From Botryococcus braunii (taxonomy: Eukaryota; Chlorophyta; Trebouxiophyceae), in contig MVGU01001740.1 of NCBI GenBank assembly GCA_002005505.1, positions 20,001 through 47,822 of the forward strand: a DNA stretch of 27,822 bases, in the 5' to 3' direction. Positions within the stretch are counted from its first letter, which is position 1. Every line of letters starts with the position of its first letter. Below the pieces are notes generated by a model. The model did no database searches. It was given only the letters and a program-made list of their open reading frames with translations, and was not told the origin of the DNA. Positions 9,123 to 17,981 of the stretch are shown in pieces. A program made the position numbers and the translations under genes.

Positions 9123-10023
9123 TTTAGCGTAATGGCATCATCAAAACAGAATTTGTAGAATTGGAATTGGTATAAAAATCCCTGTAACTCACACTCTTCT
9201 GAGTAAGTGAACTGTGCCCAAGTGAAGCTTGTATAAGTGGACGAAACACGACCAAGCAAACGGGACAGGAGCTTGATAAGGGAACTCAAGACTTGTTACA
9301 ATAAAAACTAATCTAATGATGTTGCAATTACCTGTAACTCACACTCTTCTGAGTAAGTGAACTGTGCCCAAGTGAAGCTTGTATAAGTGGACGAAACACG
9401 ACCAAGCAAACGGGACAGGAGCTTGATAAGGGAACTCAAGACTGTCTGATCCCTTTGGACACTTCCTATTTATACTAACTAAGAAGACTATTCATTTATT
9501 AGCCTCCTGACAGGTTTGCAACTCCAGATCTTAAAGAGTACGGGCACGATCAAGTTTGCATGCCTCAGTACTATGCACTGGAATTTCAATGTACCTCATG
9601 ACTCGACATGATCGTCGATGAATAGTACGAATCTCGGTCGATGCTAATCTCGAATCTGAAAGACTCGGAACTTTAACTCACCACCGAGATAAACCTCGAA
9701 TCAGACACCAAGTACCGCAGGACTTAAAGTCTCACGATCGATAAGATCCGGGCTGAGTGTACCCTACTAGAAAACTCCGGAAAAACAGCCGAAGTTTGTA
9801 CCATGACCCCTATAAACCACTATGAGTGTCCTTTATCCTTTAAGTACCATACAGTACGTACACACCCAAGTGAGATATGACTATACTTTAATGTTTATGA
9901 GCATTCTTAATATTATAAACCCTTGAAATGTATTGATGTGGCTCACAAACATGCTAAGATGATATGACCCAACATGTGGAAGAAATACCTAAGGTATACA
10001 TGTTAGTGTCCATTTTTCTAACA
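9123..10023 (-). repeat. Copia 5' LTR (901 bp)
   Basis: Direct repeat of the 3' LTR with an extra 7 bp (CTCAGTACTATGCACTGG versus CTCAGCACTGG) and one A/T change near 9841. It contains the same 113-bp internal duplication, at 9181-9293 and 9331-9443. Confidence 0.95.
9465..9474 (-). promoter_or_regulatory. TATA box in Copia 5' LTR
   Basis: Minus-strand TATAAATAGG lies about 550 bp into the LTR, a good match to a plant-type TATA box. Transcription would start about 30 bp further on, just before the duplicated 113-bp block, placing that block in the transcribed R/U5 part. Confidence 0.6.
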
Positions 10024-10028
10024 GGTTT
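10024..10028. repeat. Target site duplication GGTTT (right)
   Basis: Matches 2443-2447 exactly and lies just outside the Copia 5' LTR. Confidence 0.85.
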
Positions 10029-10717
10029 TTGAGGAGGCTAAATACTTGGGCCTACACGTCCACAATAACAGTGGACTTGATGGTAGCATAGCAAGGCTCG
10101 AACAGCGATTCTGGATGGCATGGGCCAACCTTATAAAGGGTTATAGTAACGTTGAAGTGATGTATCCATGTCCCTAATGGTGGACCTGTACCTTGCATGC
10201 CTCCCTCCCTCCTCTCATCTCTTATGGATGCGAGGTTTGGGCCTTTAGGACGTCCTTCTTAGTCGACTTTCAAGGGTACATCCAAGTCGTCTTCTTGAAC
10301 TCGTGGGTCCAAACTACTAGATGCACATAAGAAGGTGCTCTGAAGATCACCGGTGTTCGTTCGAATACCCCAGAAGATATTTCTCAACCGTGAGTTGAAT
10401 TCAACCCCTTGTGGTCCACATGGTTGTTAAGGATGGTCAACTTTTGGAACTCCATTGCCGACTTGGGCCCAGAAAGGCTTCACTACAAGGTTCTTGTGAA
10501 GGACCTCAATTTAGCCAACACTACTAGGCGTGAAACCTTTGCAGGAACTGTGGTTAGGCAATTGAAAAAAGTTGGGTATTTCAATACCGACCACGTCCGC
10601 ATGGACACGCCTGAACGTATACGTAATGATGTGCGTCGGGTACGAGACCTACTTGATCGCCAGGCAGATCTTTGTGGGAAGGCTTACACCCTTTCTTCGT
10701 TAATGTCTCTGCGCTAG
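10024..10717 (+). pseudogene. LINE ORF2 C-terminal fragment, decayed
   Basis: Several frames together give the C-terminal part of a LINE ORF2. The pieces are an EEAKYLGLHV stretch, then SYGCEVWA-like sequence near 10222, and LLRMVNFWNSIADL at about 10426-10465. This last is matched by [13 protein letters not shown] in the intact LINE near 21673. The last part is open from 10409 to a TAG at 10715-10717, but stops and frameshifts interrupt the upstream part. It belongs to a related but different LINE family. It is the right half of the fragment split by the Copia and lacks the cysteine/histidine C-terminal motif. Confidence 0.75.
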
Positions 10718-10720
10718 GGC

Positions 10721-10766
10721 ATTGTATTGTAGGTATTGTAGATATCTATAATACCTACAATACAAT
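10721..10766. repeat. Near-perfect 46-bp AT-rich palindrome
   Basis: ATTGTATTGTAGGTATTGTA and its inverse meet at a central GATATC (10741-10746); only a G/T-type mismatch pair breaks the symmetry. It starts 3 bp after the stop of the LINE fragment. It could be a hairpin in the LINE 3' region or a small foldback element. Confidence 0.85.
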
Positions 10767-10825
10767 ACAAACATCGATGTTTTATACGCCCTCAACATGT
10801 GCCTCATAGAGGTGCCCCAAGCCTT

Positions 10826-11684
10826 TGTGACGATATAGCAGGTGCCTGTTATGCTGAGTAGTCAATATGGATTTGAACAGAATATGTCCTTTCCGGATCC
10901 CCTGGGGACTGGGAAGACTCCCTCGAGTCCCCGCCCTCGAGTCGGGACTTGCGCGGCTCGAGAGGATTGTGTACTGCTTGATAAAACTCTCAATCTTGTG
11001 CCCTTTCAAGTCCCAGCCCCGCACGTGTTGGTCTGGAGTGGGACTTAGAAGGAAATTTGCTATTTGACACGTTGTGGGCCCGCTTGAAGGCCAGTTTTAA
11101 TGTGCAGTACCTACGCAGCTGCTAAACAGTTCCTTGATGTTTCAGGAATCAGCTCGTACTTTCTAGAAAAGTGGTGACGTGTAATGTTTAGCGTCTCTTC
11201 ATTGTGAACTTCATGTTCAGGATCTGCTTGATTTAACCAGAACTATCTAGATTCTCTTTACGTGTCAAGTGATCCTGCTTTGTGGATTACGTGGCAGCTC
11301 AGAATCAGTTGTAACCTGGGCACTAGAGGAACGTGATTCCTCTGGACACTTCGTTCCAGCGGGGTCCTGAAAGATCCCGAATCCCCGCGTAAGTTCGGGG
11401 AATACTATTTAAGGGCGACCAGCCGTCCTCTAAACCACGCTGTGCTAGGTGTTAGGAGAGGGAAACCTCTGTCGCGAGTCTCTTTGTAAGCACAAGTTGA
11501 ACCCCAAGATTCCTACCAGCCACGTCCGTCTCGCCTGCGTTAAAGTGCATGTGTCTGTTTGTCCTTGAAAGTCCGAGTCGTAACTTGATCTACCCGACTT
11601 GTCAGTCGTAACTTGTCGTAATTGTGAAGCAACACCTCTGAAACTCAGTGTCATTATCGCTTTGAATCATCTATCAAATCTTAA
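10826..11684 (+). repeat. Gypsy-type 5' LTR (right end approximate)
   Basis: 10826-11157 matches 17615-17946 and 11158-11203 matches 22991-23036, both without visible change. The right end is inferred only from a possible primer binding site at 11685. It starts TGTGACGATATAG. The 3' copy is preceded by TGACATA, so the true LTR could begin 7 bases earlier and be trimmed here. Confidence 0.7.
11405..11412 (+). promoter_or_regulatory. TATA-like box in gypsy-type LTR
   Basis: TATTTAAG lies in a GC-richer context followed by a pyrimidine-rich start region about 30 bp downstream. If real, it places U3 at about 10826-11435. The truncated 3' LTR (which ends at the equivalent of 11203) then lacks this box and everything after it. 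Confidence 0.4.
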
Positions 11685-11698
11685 TAGTATCAGTGAGC
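11685..11698 (+). other. Possible primer binding site
   Basis: TAGTATCAGTGAGC resembles the initiator-methionine tRNA complement TGGTATCAGAGC, with one mismatch and one extra base. No better candidate was seen between 11640 and 11920, but the match is imperfect. Confidence 0.35.
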
Positions 11699-12478
11699 AT
11701 TCCACCTCTTTAGCAAGAACCGACGATCAGTAATGCGATCTAGCCGTCCCACTTTCGTGCAGTAATAATCATTTAACCTGTTCCAGTACCTTTAGTAATT
11801 GTTGGTTTATCACATAGTCGTTCATAAGTTTCGTTTGACAAGCGCCGCAAGTAATTTGGTACGTAGCCGCCACACATAAGTCGTAACATCACGCACCGTA
11901 GTACCAATCCGGATCCTGAAAAGGAGCATCAAACCCTAACAGTAGGATTAGAATAAGATAGATTAACACCTTTGAAAGTGAAATATCTGATTTATAACTC
12001 CAGTTAACTTCATACTCCAACCGTCGACCCAAAGTCCGATACTCCGGCCTGCGCTAGGCCGTATGCCGGTGATCCCGACTACGAAACCCCGACTTAAACA
12101 TCCGTGACTTGAACCGTAGCAGTCTCCGATTGTAACCTCCAGCCTTCGATTGGCCTTATCATAAGTACCAGTAGTCCAGTAATCCGGTAATCCAGGTCTC
12201 AAGGCCGAATCCTTGAGTGGCGATCCGCGTAATTTACCTTGATACAGAAGCCGCAGCCCAGCTATTACTAATCGTAGTTGCAAAGTCTCTAATTTCAATC
12301 AGAAAAAAATTTGTCTACCTTGGGTAACGGGAACCCGATATGGCTGCACCGTCCAGGGAGTTTTAGCGCGTTGAATTAGTCAGCGCCTGAGCTCTCCGAA
12401 TCTGGCCTTCTGCGCAGATTTGCCGTGTTTATAGCACCACGTGAGTACCGTATTTGGAATCAGTTGAGCTTTGTCCGC

Positions 12479-13039
12479 TTATAGAACTGGGTATACCCCT
12501 TTAGGAGGGGCTTGATTACATTCCGTGTGTCGCAGAAACGACAGCAAAGACGTCAGCAACGACCGTTTGCAGCGAAACCATATATTAGGAAAGTTCAGTT
12601 TGAAGCACCCCATCATTGTACTGCAGAAGTTAGTTGAGACAATTTGATAGCTTTGAGCACTTGTTTTCTGTTTGAATACATTTGAGAAATAGTAAAGACT
12701 ATACTTTTGGAATTGCGTTTGCATATTTGTTTCTTTTTCGAAATTTCAGCAACATCAAAGATCGCGGTTTCGTGATACGCATCTGTGGAAATACATAATA
12801 TTTCGATCTCCTCTGTAGAAGAGAGGTCTGGTTTCACATTAAAAGTACTTCCAGAGTTCATCTGCACTGTTTGCATTTATGAGTTGAAGGTCCGAGGTTG
12901 GCGTAACTAGCTGAATTGAGAGTCGAGCTTCTGCAAATCCTGAAATACTTATAGTTTGTTTATCGTTTGTTGGAGAATTAAAATTATTAAGAAGCTTCAG
13001 AGTACCCTGATTTGAAGGAAGACTTATCTGCAACTCCAT
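12479..13039 (-). pseudogene. Antisense open-frame block in the leader, unrecognised
   Basis: Three overlapping minus-strand frames (13039-12839, 12876-12613, 12724-12479) follow each other with short overlaps, as a coding sequence broken by two small frameshifts would. The peptides, for example SISGFAEARLSIQLVTPTSD and FDVAEISKKKQICKR, have mixed composition and no repeat character. No family is recognised. The block lies almost exactly between the two leader hairpin repeats. It could be a captured antisense gene fragment or chance openness in AT-rich sequence. Confidence 0.25.
12496..12530 (+). repeat. Leader hairpin repeat, copy 1
   Basis: CCCCTTTAGGAGGGG forms a 5-bp stem with a 5-base loop and is followed by a conserved TGATTACATTCCG segment. 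31 of 35 bases match copy 2 at 13059-13093. Confidence 0.75.
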
Positions 13040-13058
13040 TATCAGAGTTAGTGAGATG

Positions 13059-13093
13059 CCCCTTTAGGAGGGGTCTGATTACACTCCGTTTGT
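13059..13093 (+). repeat. Leader hairpin repeat, copy 2
   Basis: A second CCCCTTTAGGAGGGG hairpin with the following TGATTACACTCCG, 563 bp after copy 1 and 166 bp before the Gag start. Confidence 0.75.
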
Positions 13094-13259
13094 TGAACAG
13101 GGACCCCTACAGCCAGCTATAATAGCAGAATCAGCATTTAAGTATATAGCAGTATCAACATTATCTGACATTAATTGGTATTGTGAACACTCGAGCGTAA
13201 TCTCTAATAGTGTGTTAGGCAATCTAGAGCATAAGACCTTGTTTGATTGAACAATTATC

Positions 13260-16200
13260 ATGGCAGACATACAAGCCCCAGTACGTTTGGAATTTTTCTA
13301 TGGAAAGCCTACAGAGGACCCTTTTCAGTGGTTAGAGTCTTTCGAACTTTTTATTGAGATCAACCAAGTAGTGGGTGATCGGGTCTTACGTTTTGTTAAA
13401 CATGCCATGCGCGAGGAGGCTTACACATGGTTCCGTGCAAATCAAGATGATATACATGACTGGGATGACTGTAAAGAGGCCTTCCTTGAACGATTTGGCC
13501 TTGATGAAGACACCCTTATGTTGAAGTTAGACACATGTGCACAATTGTCAAATGAGACCGTTCGCAGCTACGCTGACCGATATAGGAAATTAGTGGGTTA
13601 CTTGCAGAACTCTCTGCCACCCAGGATGGTGACCCAGTTATTTGTGAAAGGCTTAGTTCCCCATCTTAGGGAGCGAGTACAGATGACCTACCCCGGCAAT
13701 GGAGCGTTAGCCGACATAATACGTTTGGCTGCAAACTATGAACAGACCTTTGGGCATGCACCATTAGGAGGTATGTACGTTAATCAAAACACAGAAGTAC
13801 CAGCACGCGAGAGAAGTGAGCCTTGGACTCGCCGCCCGATTGACAATGTGGATCAGCGAGCGCCACGCGCGCCGCAGCAGCAAAATCAAAGGGAGAACAA
13901 CAGAGATAACAGAGAAAATAGAAACTGGCCGCGTCAGCGAGATTTCCCCGAGAGGCGTAATCAGCCGCAACCAGCAGCACCGCCAAGACAGATTGCACCA
14001 GCTAACCGACCTAGGGAGGCACCTCTTCCGCCACCCGCAACCGATATAGATACGCTTACCAGAGAAATGGAGAGACTCAGAATCCAAATTGCAGAATTAC
14101 AGAGGCCCATGCCCGCCGCTAATTTTACTCAGTTTCATGAGGACCCAGCCGAGGAGGAACAGCCCCAAGTAAGGATGATGTATGATGGGTTTACTGACCC
14201 ATTCCCCGTCTATGCCACCAAAAGACCAGCCGAAAATCCACCTGAATTGGATCAGCCATTGCTACGCCGCCGGCCTAATAATGTGCAAAACACCACTGTG
14301 GACCCCAGATCTTCAAATAGGCCAGCTGCCCCAGGGCCTAATGAACCTTCAGCACCAAGAAATAATCCTTCAACTGCTGCACCTCCTACGCCAGCCCCAG
14401 TACCTGCTTTTCCTAGGAGGGCACCTGCGCCGCGCCCGCCAGTCGACTTAGGGGGACTGCCACCACTTCCAGATCCTCCCCGGCCGGCGTACCGGAGACC
14501 ACCAGTTGTGCCAGCCCCTTCCAGCGAGCCTATCCAACAAAATAAAGGGCTACCTATGAAGCTGACAGTACAATCCTATTTGAATCATATTAGTGAGGAG
14601 GAATTTCAAAGATCCATCCAAGAGCTACATGCGTCCCGCCAACAATTCCAGCGAAGCAAGCAAACCACTTCAACCCCGCCAAGAGCTGCGGAGGCAGAGC
14701 TTGTAGTAATCTCTAGTGACACCTCCGAGAGCCCCTCAGCCAGCGATACGCCGGAGGCACCGCGAGTCCAACAGCATCTGCAACGCAACCCGATCAGCAC
14801 CACTGTAGCCACAGTCCCTATTATTCTTAACAATACTATCTTTGAGGAAGGAATTATCGACACAGGAGCAACAAATACCATGATATCGCAATCGGCAGCT
14901 AGGCAATTGGGCATGCTTAACCAGATCGAGCCTTGTAGACTTAAGTACTCATGTGCTGATGGCAACATGTCTGCCCCATGGGGCATAATTAGAAAGCTAC
15001 CAGTAGGTGTTGATGGATTGATATTCCCCATTGACGTTTTTGTTAGTGGAGCGACGAACTACGATGTACTGCTGGGTACCGATTGGCTTACCCAAGCCCA
15101 CGCAGAGATCAGCTTTGCCAAGTCAGAAATGTCATACAAAATAGACCCTAACCTCATTGGGAAAGTCCCTATAACAGTACTGCCATCTGATAAGACTTTT
15201 AATCGTTATTGTGTTATGCGGGCTCCCGGTGAGAACCTGGGAGACCCGGAGGGACCGGAGGGACCAGCACTGCCAGAAGTAATTTATTTCGACGAGAGCG
15301 CCTCTGACACCACTGCGCCCGAGGATTCAAGCGAAGAAGAAGCCAGTAGTGAAGAGACTGCCAGTTCACCGTCTGAAGAAGAATACCCAGACCTTAACGA
15401 GGAGTCACCAGCAATGCAAGTAGACTTTTTAAATTCCACCGCCGCCGACATCACCCTTGCAGAGGGACCATCTCTCTCGCCGCCTTCAACGAGTAACACC
15501 GAAGATTGGATGCTAGAAAAGAATATATTCAAAGACATTGAGGAGCAATTCGGCCCATTTGACCTTGACGCTTGCTGCGATCAGGAAGGCCGCAACTCTC
15601 AATTGCCTTACTTTTGGACACCCCAGCAAGACTGTTTGAAGCAAGATTGGACCCACAAGAACATTTACTGCAACCCACCTTTTTCAAAAGCAATGGAGAT
15701 TGTGCAGCACTGCCTCACATGTTATGACAGCAGCCCAACCACGACGTCAGCCGTCCTTGTTTTACCCTGGTGGCCTGAAGCCACATGGTTTCCGATAGTA
15801 ATGGAGAAATTCCAAATCGTTCGACAATATCCTCCAGGAGTGCAGCTGTTCACAGCCCCGGGACGATCCCCCAGCTTTTCTCGCATGCGTGCGGGGCCTA
15901 CTCGTTGGCTGGTAATGATTGTGAAGACACCTGCACCCAACTTGATTGAAGACCCTGGCCTACAGAAATTGCCAGACATCCAAATAATTGAAGAAGAGAC
16001 ATACCACCTTGAGCCGGAAGAGGTTCCCCTGGGGACCAAAATTTTACCCGAGGAGCGCAAGCGCGCCCTTGGACTTGTCATGGAGTGCAGGGATGTGTTT
16101 TCCCCTGGCAATACGCAGCAACGTACTACTTTAATTCATCATAGGATAGACCCCGGTTTGCCGCACCTTATCGCTGTCCCTGCAGAAGCAGTGGTACACC

Positions 16201-17111
16201 AGGACAACAGTCTAACGGGAGTCCCCATGCAGCCTAAGTCTGCCGCAATACAATCAAAAGTAGTTAATTTATGTCTACCGACGCAACCCCGGGATGCGCA
16301 TTCCCCGGATCACCTTCAACACGCAGTAAATAGTACGCAGAAGCCTCAGATTGACCGTAGTCACAATGTATTAAGTACCCCCACGAGCCCTCGCTTGTGC
16401 GTCGCCCCAGCGAACTCATGCAACATAAAAGACTCAGACCACTTCAGCCCACTGTTCGCGTCAGCAAAAGTAATGTGTTCTATGTTAGAACCAGTTCACT
16501 TTAAAAGTGCCCCACATGATAGTACTGGGAGTGCCATGCCTTCTTTAGGCTGGACGCACAAATGTTGTAGTGTTTTACCTAGAGTGTTTGGAATTCCCAC
16601 AAGACTTGTTGAAATATTTAGAAAAGGAATAGTATTGCCCGCATTGAAAAGGTTTAAAGTAGCTTATATGACCACCGGTAGAATGCTAAAGGATGCAACC
16701 TCCCTACGAGGGAAGACCATGCATGATAAGAAGCTTGCTCTAAAGGACTTCAGCCAAAGCAGTATCATGTTGGCCTGTCGGAGGTTGGATTTGGAAGGAA
16801 TACGTAAGCAAGGAGCCGCGGCACGAGCACTTCAGCCCTGCGCAACTATACTCATGGACCAAGGGTCCCTGATCAACAACGGTGATGCCGCAAATGCGGT
16901 GCATTCTGAATCACCTCCCCAACACGTAGCAACCGACAACAACACCTACAAAGTACCTTGCAGCAAGGGCGAAGTACAAGAACTTATTCCGGGGTCAATG
17001 ACCAAGGATCAGGTGTGCCGCATGCCGCCGTCACAACTTGGGTCATTCTGCTATCATGGATATCTCAACGAGAAATATACAACACGTCAGCGCATCCGAG
17101 CATCAATCTAA
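13260..17111 (+). CDS. Gag - aspartic protease - DNA N6-adenine methyltransferase-like polyprotein, RT missing (1283 aa)
   Basis: Residues 1 to about 170 are a Ty3/gypsy Gag domain (DPFQWLESFELF, AYTWFRANQDDIHDW, ETVRSYADRYRKLV); there is no CCHC knuckle. About 175-480 is Pro/Arg/Asn-rich with a short coiled coil near 262-285. A retropepsin follows, with catalytic D534-T-G-A and NYDVLLGTDWL at 600-610. After an acidic linker, residues about 748-893 match phage-type Dam methyltransferases: the FDLDA motif at 767-771, DCLKQDW, and catalytic-type NPPF at 805-808. Residues about 929-965 (RDVFSPG, HHRIDPG at 960) look like the segment that precedes RT in gypsy Pol. RT, RNase H and integrase never follow; the last 320 residues are unrecognised yet open. 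The ATG context (ATCATGG) is good. The probable role is a particle protein and protease, with a DNA- or cDNA-modifying enzyme as inference. Confidence 0.85.
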   Translation: MADIQAPVRLEFFYGKPTEDPFQWLESFELFIEINQVVGDRVLRFVKHAMREEAYTWFRANQDDIHDWDDCKEAFLERFGLDEDTLMLKLDTCAQLSNETVRSYADRYRKLVGYLQNSLPPRMVTQLFVKGLVPHLRERVQMTYPGNGALADIIRLAANYEQTFGHAPLGGMYVNQNTEVPARERSEPWTRRPIDNVDQRAPRAPQQQNQRENNRDNRENRNWPRQRDFPERRNQPQPAAPPRQIAPANRPREAPLPPPATDIDTLTREMERLRIQIAELQRPMPAANFTQFHEDPAEEEQPQVRMMYDGFTDPFPVYATKRPAENPPELDQPLLRRRPNNVQNTTVDPRSSNRPAAPGPNEPSAPRNNPSTAAPPTPAPVPAFPRRAPAPRPPVDLGGLPPLPDPPRPAYRRPPVVPAPSSEPIQQNKGLPMKLTVQSYLNHISEEEFQRSIQELHASRQQFQRSKQTTSTPPRAAEAELVVISSDTSESPSASDTPEAPRVQQHLQRNPISTTVATVPIILNNTIFEEGIIDTGATNTMISQSAARQLGMLNQIEPCRLKYSCADGNMSAPWGIIRKLPVGVDGLIFPIDVFVSGATNYDVLLGTDWLTQAHAEISFAKSEMSYKIDPNLIGKVPITVLPSDKTFNRYCVMRAPGENLGDPEGPEGPALPEVIYFDESASDTTAPEDSSEEEASSEETASSPSEEEYPDLNEESPAMQVDFLNSTAADITLAEGPSLSPPSTSNTEDWMLEKNIFKDIEEQFGPFDLDACCDQEGRNSQLPYFWTPQQDCLKQDWTHKNIYCNPPFSKAMEIVQHCLTCYDSSPTTTSAVLVLPWWPEATWFPIVMEKFQIVRQYPPGVQLFTAPGRSPSFSRMRAGPTRWLVMIVKTPAPNLIEDPGLQKLPDIQIIEEETYHLEPEEVPLGTKILPEERKRALGLVMECRDVFSPGNTQQRTTLIHHRIDPGLPHLIAVPAEAVVHQDNSLTGVPMQPKSAAIQSKVVNLCLPTQPRDAHSPDHLQHAVNSTQKPQIDRSHNVLSTPTSPRLCVAPANSCNIKDSDHFSPLFASAKVMCSMLEPVHFKSAPHDSTGSAMPSLGWTHKCCSVLPRVFGIPTRLVEIFRKGIVLPALKRFKVAYMTTGRMLKDATSLRGKTMHDKKLALKDFSQSSIMLACRRLDLEGIRKQGAAARALQPCATILMDQGSLINNGDAANAVHSESPPQHVATDNNTYKVPCSKGEVQELIPGSMTKDQVCRMPPSQLGSFCYHGYLNEKYTTRQRIRASI

Positions 17112-17590
17112 ATGGAGCAGCATATTTGGAAGGGTTTGGATTCCCGAAGTGGGAGCAATAATATCACACATGCCTTTAGTCCCGAAAGACTGGCTTTGAT
17201 CAAGCATTTACACCTTCATGGTGGAAGCAATCTGAAGCATTTGAACTCTGGTGGAGGAGAATAAGTAGTCGTCTGCAGTAATTATGTGTTTCTACAAGTG
17301 GTGTCTGATATGCCACCATATTGGCAAAAGTTACGCATTGGCACGCAGTACATAGGTTGTACCTTATTGACTCATTCAATGCAGTACTAGAATATATTGT
17401 GACCATCTCAATGCGAGCAAACCCTCTTTGGGAGTCAGGAGTTTCCAAGTAAATGGGGAGTTGGCCCCTAAATTATACTCAACATCTCATGCAACATCAA
17501 ATCGTACCTTATTTTACCTAACAAGCTGTACCTTATGCAGGCCAAAAGGCTGCTTCTCGAAAAGACGTACCCAGTCTTTTCCTTCCTTTT
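17112..17590 (+). other. 3' noncoding part of gypsy-type element
   Basis: No ORF with family resemblance on either strand. No integrase or chromodomain remnant could be recognised. Confidence 0.5.
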
Positions 17591-17604
17591 AGGGGGGGGA
17601 AAGG
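17591..17604 (+). other. Polypurine tract of gypsy-type element
   Basis: AGGGGGGGGAAAGG lies about 10 bases before the repeated LTR start TGTGAC. It is 3 bases before TGACATATGTGAC, which hints that the LTR may start at 17608. Confidence 0.65.
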
Positions 17605-17614
17605 ACGTGACATA

Positions 17615-17946
17615 TGTGACGATATAGCAGGTGCCTGTTATGCTGAGTAGTCAATATGGATTTGAACAGAATATGTCCTTTCCGGATCCCCTGGGGACTG
17701 GGAAGACTCCCTCGAGTCCCCGCCCTCGAGTCGGGACTTGCGCGGCTCGAGAGGATTGTGTACTGCTTGATAAAACTCTCAATCTTGTGCCCTTTCAAGT
17801 CCCAGCCCCGCACGTGTTGGTCTGGAGTGGGACTTAGAAGGAAATTTGCTATTTGACACGTTGTGGGCCCGCTTGAAGGCCAGTTTTAATGTGCAGTACC
17901 TACGCAGCTGCTAAACAGTTCCTTGATGTTTCAGGAATCAGCTCGT
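17615..17946 (+). repeat. Gypsy-type 3' LTR, first part
   Basis: 332 bp with no visible difference from 10826-11157. It is broken by the LINE after AGCTCGT. Confidence 0.95.
17942..17946. repeat. LINE target site duplication CTCGT (left)
   Basis: CTCGT at the break in the LTR recurs at 22986-22990 on the other side of the LINE. The uninterrupted 5' LTR has a single CTCGT at 11153-11157 and serves as the empty site. Confidence 0.85.
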
Positions 17947-17981
17947 TATTCGACTTCGACCTACGAGTCTTTGACAAAGCC

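Larger units (their letters stand above)
2448..10023 (-). mobile_element. Complete Ty1/Copia LTR retrotransposon
   Basis: A minus-strand element of 7576 bp. It has the 5' LTR at 9123-10023, primer binding site, leader, one Gag-Pol ORF (8768-3402), polypurine tract, 3' LTR at 2448-3341, and GGTTT target duplications. The domain order Gag, protease, integrase, RT, RNase H, with integrase before RT, is diagnostic of Copia (Pseudoviridae-type) elements. LTRs differ by one 7-bp indel and one clear substitution, so insertion is recent and the element looks capable of autonomous movement. It interrupts an older LINE fragment. Confidence 0.95.
11699..13259 (+). other. Long leader of gypsy-type element
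   Basis: About 1.56 kb between the presumed primer site and the Gag start, with no plus-strand ORF. This is longer than usual for a gypsy leader. It contains duplicated CCCCTTTAGGAGGGG hairpins and, between them, a block open on the minus strand. Confidence 0.6.

Noticed and set aside
10842..11067. Two 66-68 codon ORFs repeated at 17631-17856
   Set aside because: They lie in the two LTR copies and are conserved only because the LTRs are identical.
15499..15941. Methyltransferase segment as a separate inserted bacterial gene
   Set aside because: It has no start or stop of its own and lies in frame between protease and pre-RT linker, so it is a domain of the polyprotein.
13764..16111. Minus-strand ORFs opposite the Gag-protease-MTase gene
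   Set aside because: They are shadows of a Pro- and Glu-rich coding frame, with no family resemblance.
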